DNA from: Actinomycetes bacterium
GTDB taxonomy: Bacteria > Actinomycetota > Acidimicrobiia > Acidimicrobiales > Palsa-688
DNA length: 13,120 bases
Reading direction: 5' to 3'
NCBI GenBank assembly: GCA_021819345.1
Contig: JAKARG010000032.1
Location: 1 to 13,120, forward strand
Shown piece by piece: positions 1 to 6,466 of the stretch; positions within the stretch are counted from its first letter, which is position 1; every line of letters starts with the position of its first letter. The position numbers and the translations under genes were made by a program. Below the pieces are notes generated by a model that made no database searches, was not told the DNA's origin, and saw nothing but the letters and a program-made list of their open reading frames with translations.

Positions 1-58
1 GGGTCGCTCCGCCGGGACGGGACGAAGCCGCCAGCATAGTCCGCGCCGGCCGAACGCT

Positions 59-64
59 TACGAT
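59..64 (+). promoter_or_regulatory. Putative -10 element upstream of lysA
   Basis: TACGAT fits the TANNNT -10 consensus of the main sigma factor. The next six bases lead exactly to GTG 71, where a transcription start would be expected. No convincing -35 box lies 16-18 bp upstream. The rest of 1-70 shows no recognisable coding sequence; any upstream gene (often argS in Actinobacteria) must end before the window. Confidence 0.4.
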
Positions 65-70
65 CTGGCG

Positions 71-121
71 GTGAGCGGTGCGCAGCCCCGACGCCCGTCT
101 CGGGCCAGGAGACGAGCTTGA
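71..121 (+). CDS. Possible 16-aa arginine-rich leader ORF ahead of lysA
   Basis: A GTG-started frame encodes MSGAQPRRPSRARRRA and stops at TGA 119-121, overlapping the TTG start of lysA at 118-120 (TTGA arrangement). Six of 16 residues are Arg, including consecutive AGG-AGA-CGA codons, and the AGG-AGA pair also forms the lysA Shine-Dalgarno sequence. The start lies just where transcription would begin from the -10 at 59-64, so it could be read as a leaderless ORF. Whether it is translated is inference; it could equally be a chance frame in GC-rich DNA, with the Arg run a by-product of the ribosome-binding site. Confidence 0.25.
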   Translation: MSGAQPRRPSRARRRA

Positions 122-1443
122 TCGCCGACCCGGGGTCGACGCGCCCGCCCGGGGCAGGGGAGGGACCGATCCCTTCCCACCTCCTTCCCCGAACGTCCGC
201 GGTGGGGCCCGACGGCCACCTCGGCGTCGGTGGGGTGGACCTGGTCGAGCTGTGCGCAGAGGTGGGCACTCCGGTGTTCGTCTACGACGAAGCCCACCTC
301 CGGGAAAGGTGCCGGGAGGCCGCCGTCGCGTGGGGTGACGGGGCGACCTACGCCTCGAAGGCCTTCTGGTGCAAGGCGATGGCGTGCCTGGTGGCCGAGG
401 AGGGGCTCGGCGTGGACGTGTCCACCGGCGGGGAGCTTCACGTCGCGCTCGCCGGAGGGGTCCCACCCGAGCGGATCGTGCTGCACGGCAGCAACAAGTC
501 GGAGGCCGAGCTGGCTGCTGCGCTGTCGGTCGGCGTCGGTCGGATCGTCGTCGACTCCTTCGACGAGCTCGACCGGCTCGACCGCCTCGTACCCTCTCTG
601 GCGGGCCGACGGCGGGTGCCGGTGTGGCTGCGGATCACCCCAGGGGTCGAGGCTCACACCCACGAGTACGTCCGCACCGGCCAGGAGGACTCCAAGTTCG
701 GCTTCGGGCTGGCGTCGGGCGCTGCAGCGGCAGCAGTCGCGAGGGTGCGCGCTCGGGGCTCGGCGCTCGAGCTGCGTGGCCTCCATCTGCACATCGGGTC
801 GCAGATCTTCGCCCTCGACTCCTTCGCCCGGGCGCTAGAGGTGGTCGCCGGCTTCGCCGTGCCCCTCGGGCTGCCCGAGCTCTGCGTCGGAGGGGGGCTC
901 GGGGTCGGCTACGTGGAGGGCGAGCCGACACCGTCGATCTCGGAGTGGGCGTCGACGGTCCGGGCCGCGGCCCGCTCGGCCGGCTGGCCGGCGGACGTGC
1001 ACCTCGGGGCCGAGCCCGGAAGGGCGATCAGCGCAACCGCTGCGGTGACCGTCTACACCGCCGGCACGATCAAGCGCCTCTCGGGGATCCGCACCTACGT
1101 GAGCGTCGACGGCGGGATGAGCGACAACCCCCGGCCGGTGCTCTACGGCTCGGGCTACGAGACCTTCCTGCCGCGCGCGACCGCCGCCGCGCGACCGCAG
1201 GCCGTCACCCTCGTCGGCAAGCACTGCGAGTCGGGGGACGTGATCGTGCGCGACGGCCGCCTGCCCGCCGACCTGGAGGTCGGCGACCTCGTGGCCACTC
1301 CCGTGACCGGCGCCTACGGCCACTCGATGGCATCGAGCTACAACAAGGTCCCGAGGCCACCGGTGGTCTTCGTCGCCGGTGGCGTTGCGCGCACCGTGGT
1401 GCGGCGGGAGACCTACGACGACCTGCTCGCCCTCGACCTCTGA
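118..1443 (+). CDS. lysA: Diaminopimelate decarboxylase
   Basis: PLP-dependent, fold type III enzyme that decarboxylates meso-diaminopimelate to L-lysine in the cytosol, the last step of lysine synthesis. The product is 441 aa, normal for actinobacterial LysA. Visible features are the PLP-lysine motif YASKAF with Lys81, HIGSQI (225-230), the glycine loop GGGLGVGY (258-265) that holds the PLP phosphate, EPGR (299-302), the SVDGGMSDNPRP segment (329-340), the catalytic-cysteine motif CESGD (370-374), and GAYGHSMASSYN (398-409). The TTG start is chosen because AGGAG (107-111) sits 6 nt upstream, no other start in this frame exists further upstream, and the LPRTS segment typical of actinobacterial LysA (about residue 23) would be lost with a later start. 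It is followed by hom after 103 nt. The TTG start may limit translation. Confidence 0.96.
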   Translation: MIADPGSTRPPGAGEGPIPSHLLPRTSAVGPDGHLGVGGVDLVELCAEVGTPVFVYDEAHLRERCREAAVAWGDGATYASKAFWCKAMACLVAEEGLGVDVSTGGELHVALAGGVPPERIVLHGSNKSEAELAAALSVGVGRIVVDSFDELDRLDRLVPSLAGRRRVPVWLRITPGVEAHTHEYVRTGQEDSKFGFGLASGAAAAAVARVRARGSALELRGLHLHIGSQIFALDSFARALEVVAGFAVPLGLPELCVGGGLGVGYVEGEPTPSISEWASTVRAAARSAGWPADVHLGAEPGRAISATAAVTVYTAGTIKRLSGIRTYVSVDGGMSDNPRPVLYGSGYETFLPRATAAARPQAVTLVGKHCESGDVIVRDGRLPADLEVGDLVATPVTGAYGHSMASSYNKVPRPPVVFVAGGVARTVVRRETYDDLLALDL

Positions 1444-1514
1444 TCCGCCCGGGCCGAGCCCCACGCGGGCCTCGACCGACGCCGCCCGCGGCGAGGAAGG
1501 GCCGGGGCGGTAGG

Positions 1515-1541
1515 GGCAGGGCCCGGCGCCGCTACCCTGCC
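1515..1541. repeat. 7-bp inverted repeat overlapping the hom -10 element
   Basis: GGCAGGG (1515-1521) and CCCTGCC (1535-1541) are perfect inverted copies separated by 13 nt. The right arm covers most of the putative -10 box TACCCT (1533-1538). It could be an operator-like dyad or a DNA/RNA hairpin; the function is unknown and the sequence shows only the symmetry. The rest of the 103-nt lysA-hom gap holds only a weak 5-bp hairpin (1480-1493) with no T tract. Confidence 0.35.
1533..1538 (+). promoter_or_regulatory. Putative -10 element of hom
   Basis: TACCCT matches TANNNT and lies 8 nt before the ATG at 1547. No Shine-Dalgarno sequence precedes that ATG, so a leaderless or nearly leaderless hom transcript is plausible. 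No good -35 box is seen. It overlaps the right arm of the 1515-1541 inverted repeat. Confidence 0.4.
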
Positions 1542-1546
1542 GGTCC

Positions 1547-2830
1547 ATGAGCGCCACACGGGTGCGGGTCGGGCTGCTCGGCTGCGGCAACGTCGGAGGA
1601 GCCCTTGCCGAGGTACTGCTCGCCGATCGCGAGCGGATCGCCCGGCGCACCGGCACGGACCTCGAGCTGCGCGCAGTGGCGGTCCGGGACATCGCACGGC
1701 CGCGGCCGGCCGCGCTGCCGGCCGACCTGCTGACCCTCGACGCAGGAGCGGTGGTGAGCGACCCCGGCGTCGACCTGGTGGTCGAGGTGATGGGCGGCAT
1801 CGAGCCGGCCCGCAGCCTGGTCCTCGCCGCCCTCGGGGCCGGCAAGCCGGTCGTGACCGCCAACAAGGAGCTCCTCGCGAGCTGCGGTGCGGAGCTGTGG
1901 GGGGCGGCTGCCCGGGCCGGACGGGACCTGCTCTTCGAAGCGGCCGTGGCGGGCGGCGTCCCGCTCATCCGCCCGCTGCGCGAGTCGCTCGCCGGGGAGC
2001 GGATCCGCCGGGTCCTCGGCATCGTCAACGGCACGACCAACTACATCCTCTCGGGGATGGCCGAGAGCGGCGCAACCTACGCCGAGGCGCTCGCCGAGGC
2101 ACAGCAGCTCGGCCTCGCCGAGGCGGACCCGACTGCCGACGTCGAGGGCTTCGACGCTGCGGCCAAGGCGGCGATCATCGCCAACGTGGCCTTCGGGGCC
2201 GGGGTAGTGGCCGGGGAGGTCGACCGCGAGGGGATCGCCTCGATCGGGCCGGACGACATCACCGCCGCCCGCCGGCTCGGCTTCGCCATCAAGCTGCTGG
2301 CGGTGGTCGAGGAGATCGACGGCGCCATCGCAGCGCGGGTCCACCCCGCGATGGTCCCCCTGACCCACCCGCTGGCGTCGGTCCGGGGCTCGTTCAACGC
2401 AGTGTTCGTCGAGGGGGCGACCGTCGGGGACCTCATGTTCCTCGGAAGGGGGGCCGGCGGGGCACCGAGCGCGAGCGCGGTGCTCGGCGACCTGCTCGAC
2501 GCCGCCCACAACCTCTCCGTCGGGGGGAGCGGGCGGACCCCCGCGCTCGCCGCCCTGCCCCGCCGCCCGATCGAGGACCTGGTCGGTGCCTACTACCTGA
2601 CCCTCGACGTGGTCGACCGGCCCGGGGTCCTCCACGCGGTCTCCGGGGTGCTCGGGGCGCACTCGGTCTCGGTGCGCTCGATGGAGCAGGAAGGGGCCGA
2701 CGAAGGGGCGAGGCTCGTGTTCGTCACCCATCCGGCGTGCGAGCGTGACGTGCAGGCCTGCCTTCGAGAGCTGCACGGGCTCGACGCGGTGCGGCGGATC
2801 GGCGGGCTGATCCGGGTGGTCGACCAGTGA
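1547..2830 (+). CDS. hom: Homoserine dehydrogenase, monofunctional with ACT domain
   Basis: Reduces aspartate 4-semialdehyde to homoserine with NAD(P)H, the branch point toward threonine and methionine. The product is 427 aa, typical of the monofunctional Gram-positive form. The N-terminal Rossmann domain has GCGNVGG (12-18). The catalytic and substrate domain contains TANKELL (104-110), EAAVAGGVPLI (131-141), NGTTNYIL (161-168) and the signature AEADPTADVEGFDAAAK (191-207), whose Asp residues and Lys207 are the expected catalytic set. A C-terminal ACT domain (about 348-427, with LDVVDRPGVLHAVSGVLG) is the usual site of threonine feedback inhibition; that regulation is inferred from the family. 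The ATG at 1547 has no Shine-Dalgarno sequence but a -10-like box 8 nt upstream. Its stop overlaps the thrC start by 4 bp (GTGA), so translation is probably coupled. Confidence 0.97.
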   Translation: MSATRVRVGLLGCGNVGGALAEVLLADRERIARRTGTDLELRAVAVRDIARPRPAALPADLLTLDAGAVVSDPGVDLVVEVMGGIEPARSLVLAALGAGKPVVTANKELLASCGAELWGAAARAGRDLLFEAAVAGGVPLIRPLRESLAGERIRRVLGIVNGTTNYILSGMAESGATYAEALAEAQQLGLAEADPTADVEGFDAAAKAAIIANVAFGAGVVAGEVDREGIASIGPDDITAARRLGFAIKLLAVVEEIDGAIAARVHPAMVPLTHPLASVRGSFNAVFVEGATVGDLMFLGRGAGGAPSASAVLGDLLDAAHNLSVGGSGRTPALAALPRRPIEDLVGAYYLTLDVVDRPGVLHAVSGVLGAHSVSVRSMEQEGADEGARLVFVTHPACERDVQACLRELHGLDAVRRIGGLIRVVDQ

Positions 2831-3876
2831 GCTCGCCGCTCGGGTGGCGGGGCCTGATCGAGGAGTACCGCGACCGCCTCCCCGTGAGCACCGCCACCCC
2901 GGTCGTGACCCTGCTCGAGGGGGCGACCCCGCTGCTGCCTGCACCCCGCCTGTCGGACCGGCTGGGTGCGGAGGTGCACCTCAAGCTCGAGGGGGCCAAC
3001 CCGACCGGGTCGTTCAAGGACCGTGGGATGACCCTGGCGATCTCCAAGGCGCTGGAGGAGGGCGCCGAGGCGGTCGTCTGCGGGTCCACGGGCAACACCT
3101 CGGCCTCGGCAGCGGCGTACGCGGCCCGGGCGGGGCTGCGCTGCGCAGTGCTGATCCCGGAGGGCTACATCGCCCTCGGCAAGCTCGCCCAGGCCCTGAT
3201 CCACGGTGCCTCGGTCCTACAGGTCCGCGACAACTTCGACGCTGCGCTCGACATCGTCAGGGAAATGGGGGCGACCCTTCCGGTCACGGTGGTCAACTCG
3301 GTGAACCCCTACCGGATCGAGGGGCAGAAGACCGTGGTGTTCGAGATCGTCGAGGTCCTCGGGGACGCGCCCGACCTGCACTGCATGCCGGTGGGCAACG
3401 CCGGCAACATCACCGCCTGCTGGAAGGGCTACCGGGAGGAGCAGGACCGGGGGCGGATCAGCCGGCTGCCGCGGATGCTCGGCTTCCAGGCCAGGGGTGC
3501 CGCACCGATCGTGCTCGGTCACCCCGTGGAGCACCCCGACACCGTCGCGACCGCGATCCGGATCGGCCGGCCGGCATCGTGGTACGGGGCCAGCTCCGCC
3601 GCTTCGGAGTCCGGCGGGGCGATCGCGGCGGTGAGTGACGAGCAGATCCTCGCCGCCCAGCGTTTCCTCGCCGAGGAAGAATCGGTGTTCTGCGAGCCGG
3701 CGTCGGCGGCATCGGTCGCCGGCCTGATCGCCACCGGGGCACCGCCTGGTTCGAGGGTCGTCTGCGTGCTCACCGGCCACGGCCTGAAGGACCCCGATAC
3801 CGCCATCGCCCAGGTCAGCGTGCCGACGGTCGTCGACGCCGACCTCGCCGCAGTGAGGGAAGCCCTCGGCGTCTGA
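2827..3876 (+). CDS. thrC: Threonine synthase
   Basis: Fold type II PLP enzyme that converts O-phosphohomoserine to threonine, releasing phosphate. At 349 aa it is the short form found in Actinobacteria, Bacillus and Archaea rather than the long E. coli/yeast form. Motifs seen are the PLP-lysine signature GSFKDRGM with Lys64, GSTGNTSAS (86-94), VNSVNPYRIEGQKT (about 155-168) and the glycine/Asn phosphate loop VGNAGNITACWKGY (about 188-201). The GTG start forms a GTGA overlap with the hom stop, so expression depends on hom. The substrate comes from homoserine kinase, but no thrB follows: the next 311 nt are non-coding and then rho begins. Nothing in the ORF suggests a fused kinase. Confidence 0.97.
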   Translation: MSSPLGWRGLIEEYRDRLPVSTATPVVTLLEGATPLLPAPRLSDRLGAEVHLKLEGANPTGSFKDRGMTLAISKALEEGAEAVVCGSTGNTSASAAAYAARAGLRCAVLIPEGYIALGKLAQALIHGASVLQVRDNFDAALDIVREMGATLPVTVVNSVNPYRIEGQKTVVFEIVEVLGDAPDLHCMPVGNAGNITACWKGYREEQDRGRISRLPRMLGFQARGAAPIVLGHPVEHPDTVATAIRIGRPASWYGASSAASESGGAIAAVSDEQILAAQRFLAEEESVFCEPASAASVAGLIATGAPPGSRVVCVLTGHGLKDPDTAIAQVSVPTVVDADLAAVREALGV

Positions 3877-4010
3877 ACCACGACTCCTGCGCCTCTGTGG
3901 GAGCGCCGTCAATGGCCGCCGCCCTCGGGTCCCGCTCGGGCCCGCTCCGGCGGCACCCCCCGGATGTCCTGCTCCCGGTAACGGTCACGGGTCGGGCAGC
4001 CGGGGGGTCG

Positions 4011-4039
4011 TTGTGAGCGGCGGCGGGGATCGCTATCCT
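4011..4039 (+). promoter_or_regulatory. Probable SigA-type promoter of rho
   Basis: TTGTGA (4011-4016, 4 of 6 with TTGACA) and TATCCT (4034-4039, 4 of 6 with TATAAT) are separated by an optimal 17 bp. The expected transcription start near 4046 gives a leader of about 140 nt before the rho ATG. Such a leader is long enough for autoregulation, as known for rho in E. coli; here that is inference. Confidence 0.6.
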
Positions 4040-4089
4040 CCTCGCCGTCCCGCCCGGGCGCGCCCCCCACGAGACCGAACCCGCGGCGG

Positions 4090-4188
4090 GTGGTGGCGGT
4101 AACGGCGCTCTTCGGTGACAACCGGCCGGCGGCAGCCCCGGTACCCGGCCAGCCAGCCCGCGACCCCCCATTCGAGAGAGGTAAGTGA
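4090..4188 (+). CDS. Possible 32-aa leader ORF coupled to rho
   Basis: From GTG 4090 (or GTG 4093) a frame of 32 (31) codons begins MVAVTALFGDNRP and ends FERGK. Its TGA (4186-4188) overlaps the A of the rho ATG as TGATG, a classic stop-start coupling signal. It lies inside the leader expected from the promoter at 4011-4039. It has no clear Shine-Dalgarno sequence, only a GGCGG just before the start, and long open frames are common in DNA this GC-rich. E. coli rho is also preceded by a short leader ORF (rhoL, 33 aa as I recall), but I see no sequence similarity. Translation is unproven. Confidence 0.3.
   Translation: MVAVTALFGDNRPAAAPVPGQPARDPPFERGK
4176..4181 (+). promoter_or_regulatory. 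Ribosome-binding site of rho
   Basis: GAGAGG lies 6 nt before ATG 4188. It favours this ATG over the adjacent in-frame GTG at 4185, which would be only 3 nt from the site. Confidence 0.6.
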
Positions 4189-6134
4189 TGAGCGAACCGC
4201 AGCTCGAGCGCTCGGTGCTCGAGGCGAAGGAGCGGGAGGAGCTGTTCGCGATCGCGAACGCCCTCGGGACCAAGCCAACCAGCCGGTTGCGCAAGTCCGA
4301 GCTGGTCACCCAGATCCTCCGGGCCACCGGCGTCGAGGAAGGCGTGGCCGAGGGGGAGCCGCGGGTCCGTCGCCCCCGCGCCAGCAAGCCGGCGCCGCCC
4401 GAGGAGCAGCTCTTCCCGGAGGCCAGCGGTCCCTCCGCGCCAGCCGCCACCCGGGCCCTCGGCGAGGACGAGCCCCGAGGGGCGTCCGGCGTCCCGGGGA
4501 CTGCTGCGAGGACCGCCACGCCGGCGGGGGATCCGGCCGGGGCGGGCTCCGACGGGAGAGGTGGCCAGGTGGGACCGAGCCGGAGCCTCTCCCGAGGCAC
4601 GACTGCGCCCCCGGCCTCGTCGCGGGCCGCCCGCCCGCCGGCTACCAACGCTCGGGCTGTCGGCGCGGCTCCGGCGGGGACAGGCCTTCGGGGAGACGGC
4701 AGCGACCGACCCGAACGGGCGTCGGCGAACGGGAGCCCTCCGGTGCCCGCAGCCGGGGCTGCCGAGCGGGCCGGCGCTGCCGAGCGGGGCGGGGCTGGGG
4801 CTGGTGCCGAGACCAGGTCGGCGGGCACCTCCGAAGCAGCGACGTCAGTCGACACCTCGGCCGAGGAGCCCGCCGAGGTCGGCCACGACGCCGAGGCCGC
4901 CAGCCGCCGGGGCAGGCGACGCCGAGGCCGCGAGCGTGGCGAGCGCACCGATCGAGAGCTGCCCGGGCAGTCTCCCGACCAGCCCTTCACCGGCGAGCCC
5001 GCGCAGGTCGCCGGCCTGGTCGACCTGCGCGAGGACGGCTACGGCTTCGTCCGGACCACCGGCTCGGTGGCCGGCCCGAGCGACGTGTACGTCTCGATCA
5101 GCCAGGTTCGCCGCTTCGCGCTCCGCCGCGGGGACCGAATCGAGGGCGGGTCCCGGCCGGCCACGGGCAACGAGAAGTACCCGGCGCTGGTCCGGATCGA
5201 CACCATCGGGGGGCTCCCCGTCGAGGAGGCCCGCAACCGACCGCGCTTCGAGGGGCTCACCCCCGCCTTCCCCGACCAGCGCCTCCGATTGGATCGCAGC
5301 GACGGCGACGACCTCGTCGCCAGGGTCGTCGACCTCGTCGCTCCGATCGGGAAGGGCCAGCGGGGCCTCATCGTCTCCCCGCCCGGGACGGGCAAGACGA
5401 CGCTGCTGTCGCAGGTGGGTGCCGGGATCGAGGCCAACCACCCCGAGGTCGAGCTCCTCGTGGTCGTCGTCGACGAGCGCCCCGAGGAGGTGGTCGAGCT
5501 GCGCAGCCAGCTGCGCTCCGAGGTGGTCGCCTCGGGCTTCGACCGTCCGGCCGAGGAGCACGTCCAGGCGGCCGAGCTGACCGTCGAGCGGGCCAGGCGG
5601 GCGGCGGAGTCGGGCCGGGACGTGGTGGTGCTCCTGGACGGGTTGAGCCGTCTGGCACGGGCCTACGAACTGGCGCTGGCTCCGGGGGGACGGGTGGGCT
5701 CCGGCGGGGTCGACGCCGCCACGATCTACTCGCTCAAGCGGATCCTAGGGGCGGCGCGCAAGCTCGAGGAGGGAGGCTCGCTCACCCTGCTCGCCACGGT
5801 CGCCGCAGGCAGCGCGAGCACCCTCGACGAGGTGGTCCTCGGCGAGCTCGGGGGGATCGCCAACCTGCAGCTGAACCTCGACCGCAGCCTCGCGGCGCGA
5901 CATCTCCACCCCGCGATCGACCTTCTCGCCTCGGCGACACGCCACGAGGAGCGCTTGCGCAGCTCCGAGCAGATGGCCGCGGTCACCGGGCTCCGGCGCT
6001 CCCTCGGGGTGCTCTGCGCCGGCGGCGACCCCGCCCCGGGCATCGAGGCCCTGGTCGAGCGGGTGCGCTCGACCGCAGACAACGACGAGCTGCTGGCCGG
6101 GCTCGCCGGCAACCCCCTGGTGCACTCGAACTAG
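4188..6134 (+). CDS. rho: Transcription termination factor Rho, divergent, with large N-terminal insertion
   Basis: Hexameric RNA-dependent ATPase that pulls on nascent C-rich RNA and releases RNA polymerase. The 648-aa product has a Rho_N helical domain (about 10-48), a low-complexity Pro/Ala/Gly/Arg insertion (about 55-270, with Arg patch RRGRRRRGRER at 240-250), a cold-shock RNA-binding domain with DGYGFVR (283-289) and YVSISQVRRF (301-310), and the ATPase core: Walker A SPPGTGKTT (397-405), VDERPEEV (428-435), Walker B VVVLLD (479-484), RLARAY (488-493), GGVDA (506-510), Arg-finger region SATRHEE (582-588). Insertions here are known in actinobacterial Rho. Odd points against E. coli Rho (from memory): PPKAGKT is PPGTGKT; LLDSITR is LLDGLSR; the R-loop IDTGSKMDEV is AGSASTLDEV; EEFKGTGN is GELGGIAN. 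The frame is intact and the general Rho assignment is secure; full activity is presumed. Confidence 0.95.
   Translation: MSEPQLERSVLEAKEREELFAIANALGTKPTSRLRKSELVTQILRATGVEEGVAEGEPRVRRPRASKPAPPEEQLFPEASGPSAPAATRALGEDEPRGASGVPGTAARTATPAGDPAGAGSDGRGGQVGPSRSLSRGTTAPPASSRAARPPATNARAVGAAPAGTGLRGDGSDRPERASANGSPPVPAAGAAERAGAAERGGAGAGAETRSAGTSEAATSVDTSAEEPAEVGHDAEAASRRGRRRRGRERGERTDRELPGQSPDQPFTGEPAQVAGLVDLREDGYGFVRTTGSVAGPSDVYVSISQVRRFALRRGDRIEGGSRPATGNEKYPALVRIDTIGGLPVEEARNRPRFEGLTPAFPDQRLRLDRSDGDDLVARVVDLVAPIGKGQRGLIVSPPGTGKTTLLSQVGAGIEANHPEVELLVVVVDERPEEVVELRSQLRSEVVASGFDRPAEEHVQAAELTVERARRAAESGRDVVVLLDGLSRLARAYELALAPGGRVGSGGVDAATIYSLKRILGAARKLEEGGSLTLLATVAAGSASTLDEVVLGELGGIANLQLNLDRSLAARHLHPAIDLLASATRHEERLRSSEQMAAVTGLRRSLGVLCAGGDPAPGIEALVERVRSTADNDELLAGLAGNPLVHSN
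4758..4793 (+). repeat. 18-nt tandem duplication in the rho linker
   Basis: Unit GCTGCCGAGCGGGCCGGC (4758-4775) is followed by a near copy (4776-4793, two mismatches). It encodes AAERAG then AAERGG at Rho residues 191-202, inside the disordered insertion. Being 18 nt, it keeps the frame. Confidence 0.75.
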
Positions 6135-6200
6135 CCGGCTCCAGCCGGGACATACTGGGAACAGTCGGCGCCGCCACAGCGCTGACGTGAGCCGCCCAAG

Positions 6201-6206
6201 AGGAGG
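6201..6206 (+). promoter_or_regulatory. Ribosome-binding site of rpmE
   Basis: A perfect AGGAGG 4 nt before ATG 6211 is the strongest Shine-Dalgarno sequence in the window. It decides against the in-frame GTG 6187, which would place this site inside the coding region. It fits the high output needed for a ribosomal protein. Confidence 0.8.
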
Positions 6207-6210
6207 CAGC

Positions 6211-6423
6211 ATGAAGACCGAGATCCAACCCGAGTACCTGAGCGCCACGGTGACCTGCTCGTGCGGCAACACCTTCGTGACCCGCTCGACCAAGTCGACG
6301 CTCAACACCGAGCTGTGCAACGAGTGCCACCCGTTCTACACCGGCAAGCAGAAGCTGGTGGACACCGGCGGGCGGGTGGAGCGCTTCGAGCGCCGCTACG
6401 GGAGGCGGGGCAAGAAGTCCTGA
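6211..6423 (+). CDS. rpmE: 50S ribosomal protein L31, zinc-binding (C+) type
   Basis: Small protein of the large ribosomal subunit that contributes to the bridge with the 30S head. The product is 70 aa, the normal length. It keeps the four-cysteine zinc set of the C+ form: C16 and C18 in TCSCGNTF, C36 and C39 in CNECHPFYTGKQK, followed by the usual DTGGRVERFERRYG. The C+ form is the zinc-replete version; many Actinobacteria also encode a zinc-free paralogue elsewhere, which cannot be seen here. It lies 76 nt after rho and 43 nt before prfA, in the usual rho-rpmE-prfA order. No clear promoter is visible in the rho-rpmE gap. Confidence 0.97.
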   Translation: MKTEIQPEYLSATVTCSCGNTFVTRSTKSTLNTELCNECHPFYTGKQKLVDTGGRVERFERRYGRRGKKS

Positions 6424-6452
6424 GGGTGGCGGTCCCCCGTAGCGAGCGCCGG

Positions 6453-6458
6453 TAGGCT
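6453..6458 (+). promoter_or_regulatory. Putative -10 element of prfA
   Basis: TAGGCT fits TANNNT and lies 8 nt before GTG 6467, the same spacing as for hom. The prfA start has no Shine-Dalgarno sequence. No good -35 box is seen. A near-leaderless internal transcript is plausible but unproven. Confidence 0.35.
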
Positions 6459-6466
6459 CGCCAGCC

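Larger units (their letters stand above)
3877..4187 (+). other. Non-coding stretch between thrC and rho (site of the missing thrB)
   Basis: These 311 nt separate thrC from rho. They contain no remnant of a GHMP kinase (no PxxxGLGSS-like frame) on the + strand. They do hold a good promoter (4011-4039), two copies of CGGTAACGG (3976-3984 and 4097-4105), a C-rich stretch around 4046-4085, and a short ORF running into the rho start. I see no intrinsic terminator with a T tract. Confidence 0.7.

Noticed and set aside
1..58. Possible tail of an upstream gene such as argS
   Set aside because: Two frames close within the first 75 nt and none reads like a recognisable C-terminus; the remaining open frame is the leader-ORF frame.
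1480..1493. CGCCG/CGGCG hairpin after lysA as a terminator
   Set aside because: The stem is only 5 bp with no T tract, and such stems are common by chance in this sequence.
835..2040. Long open frames on the minus strand across lysA/hom, and likewise 1532-2944, 3815-4990 and 8559-10010
   Set aside because: They lie antisense to well-identified genes, are rich in Arg/Ala/Pro/Gly without recognisable domains, and are expected from codon bias in DNA with this GC content.
4011..4020. TTGTGAGCGG resembles the start of a lac operator half-site
   Set aside because: There is no matching second half, and no sugar-catabolic context. The bases are better explained as the -35 box of the rho promoter.
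6151..6156. CATACT as a possible -10 box for rpmE
   Set aside because: It lacks the initial T of TANNNT and no -35 hexamer lies 16-18 bp upstream; rpmE may be read from upstream.
4115..6190. 691-codon + strand frame covering rho
   Set aside because: It is in another frame over the whole rho gene and has the Arg/Gly/Pro composition of a shifted reading; the Rho frame carries the conserved motifs.
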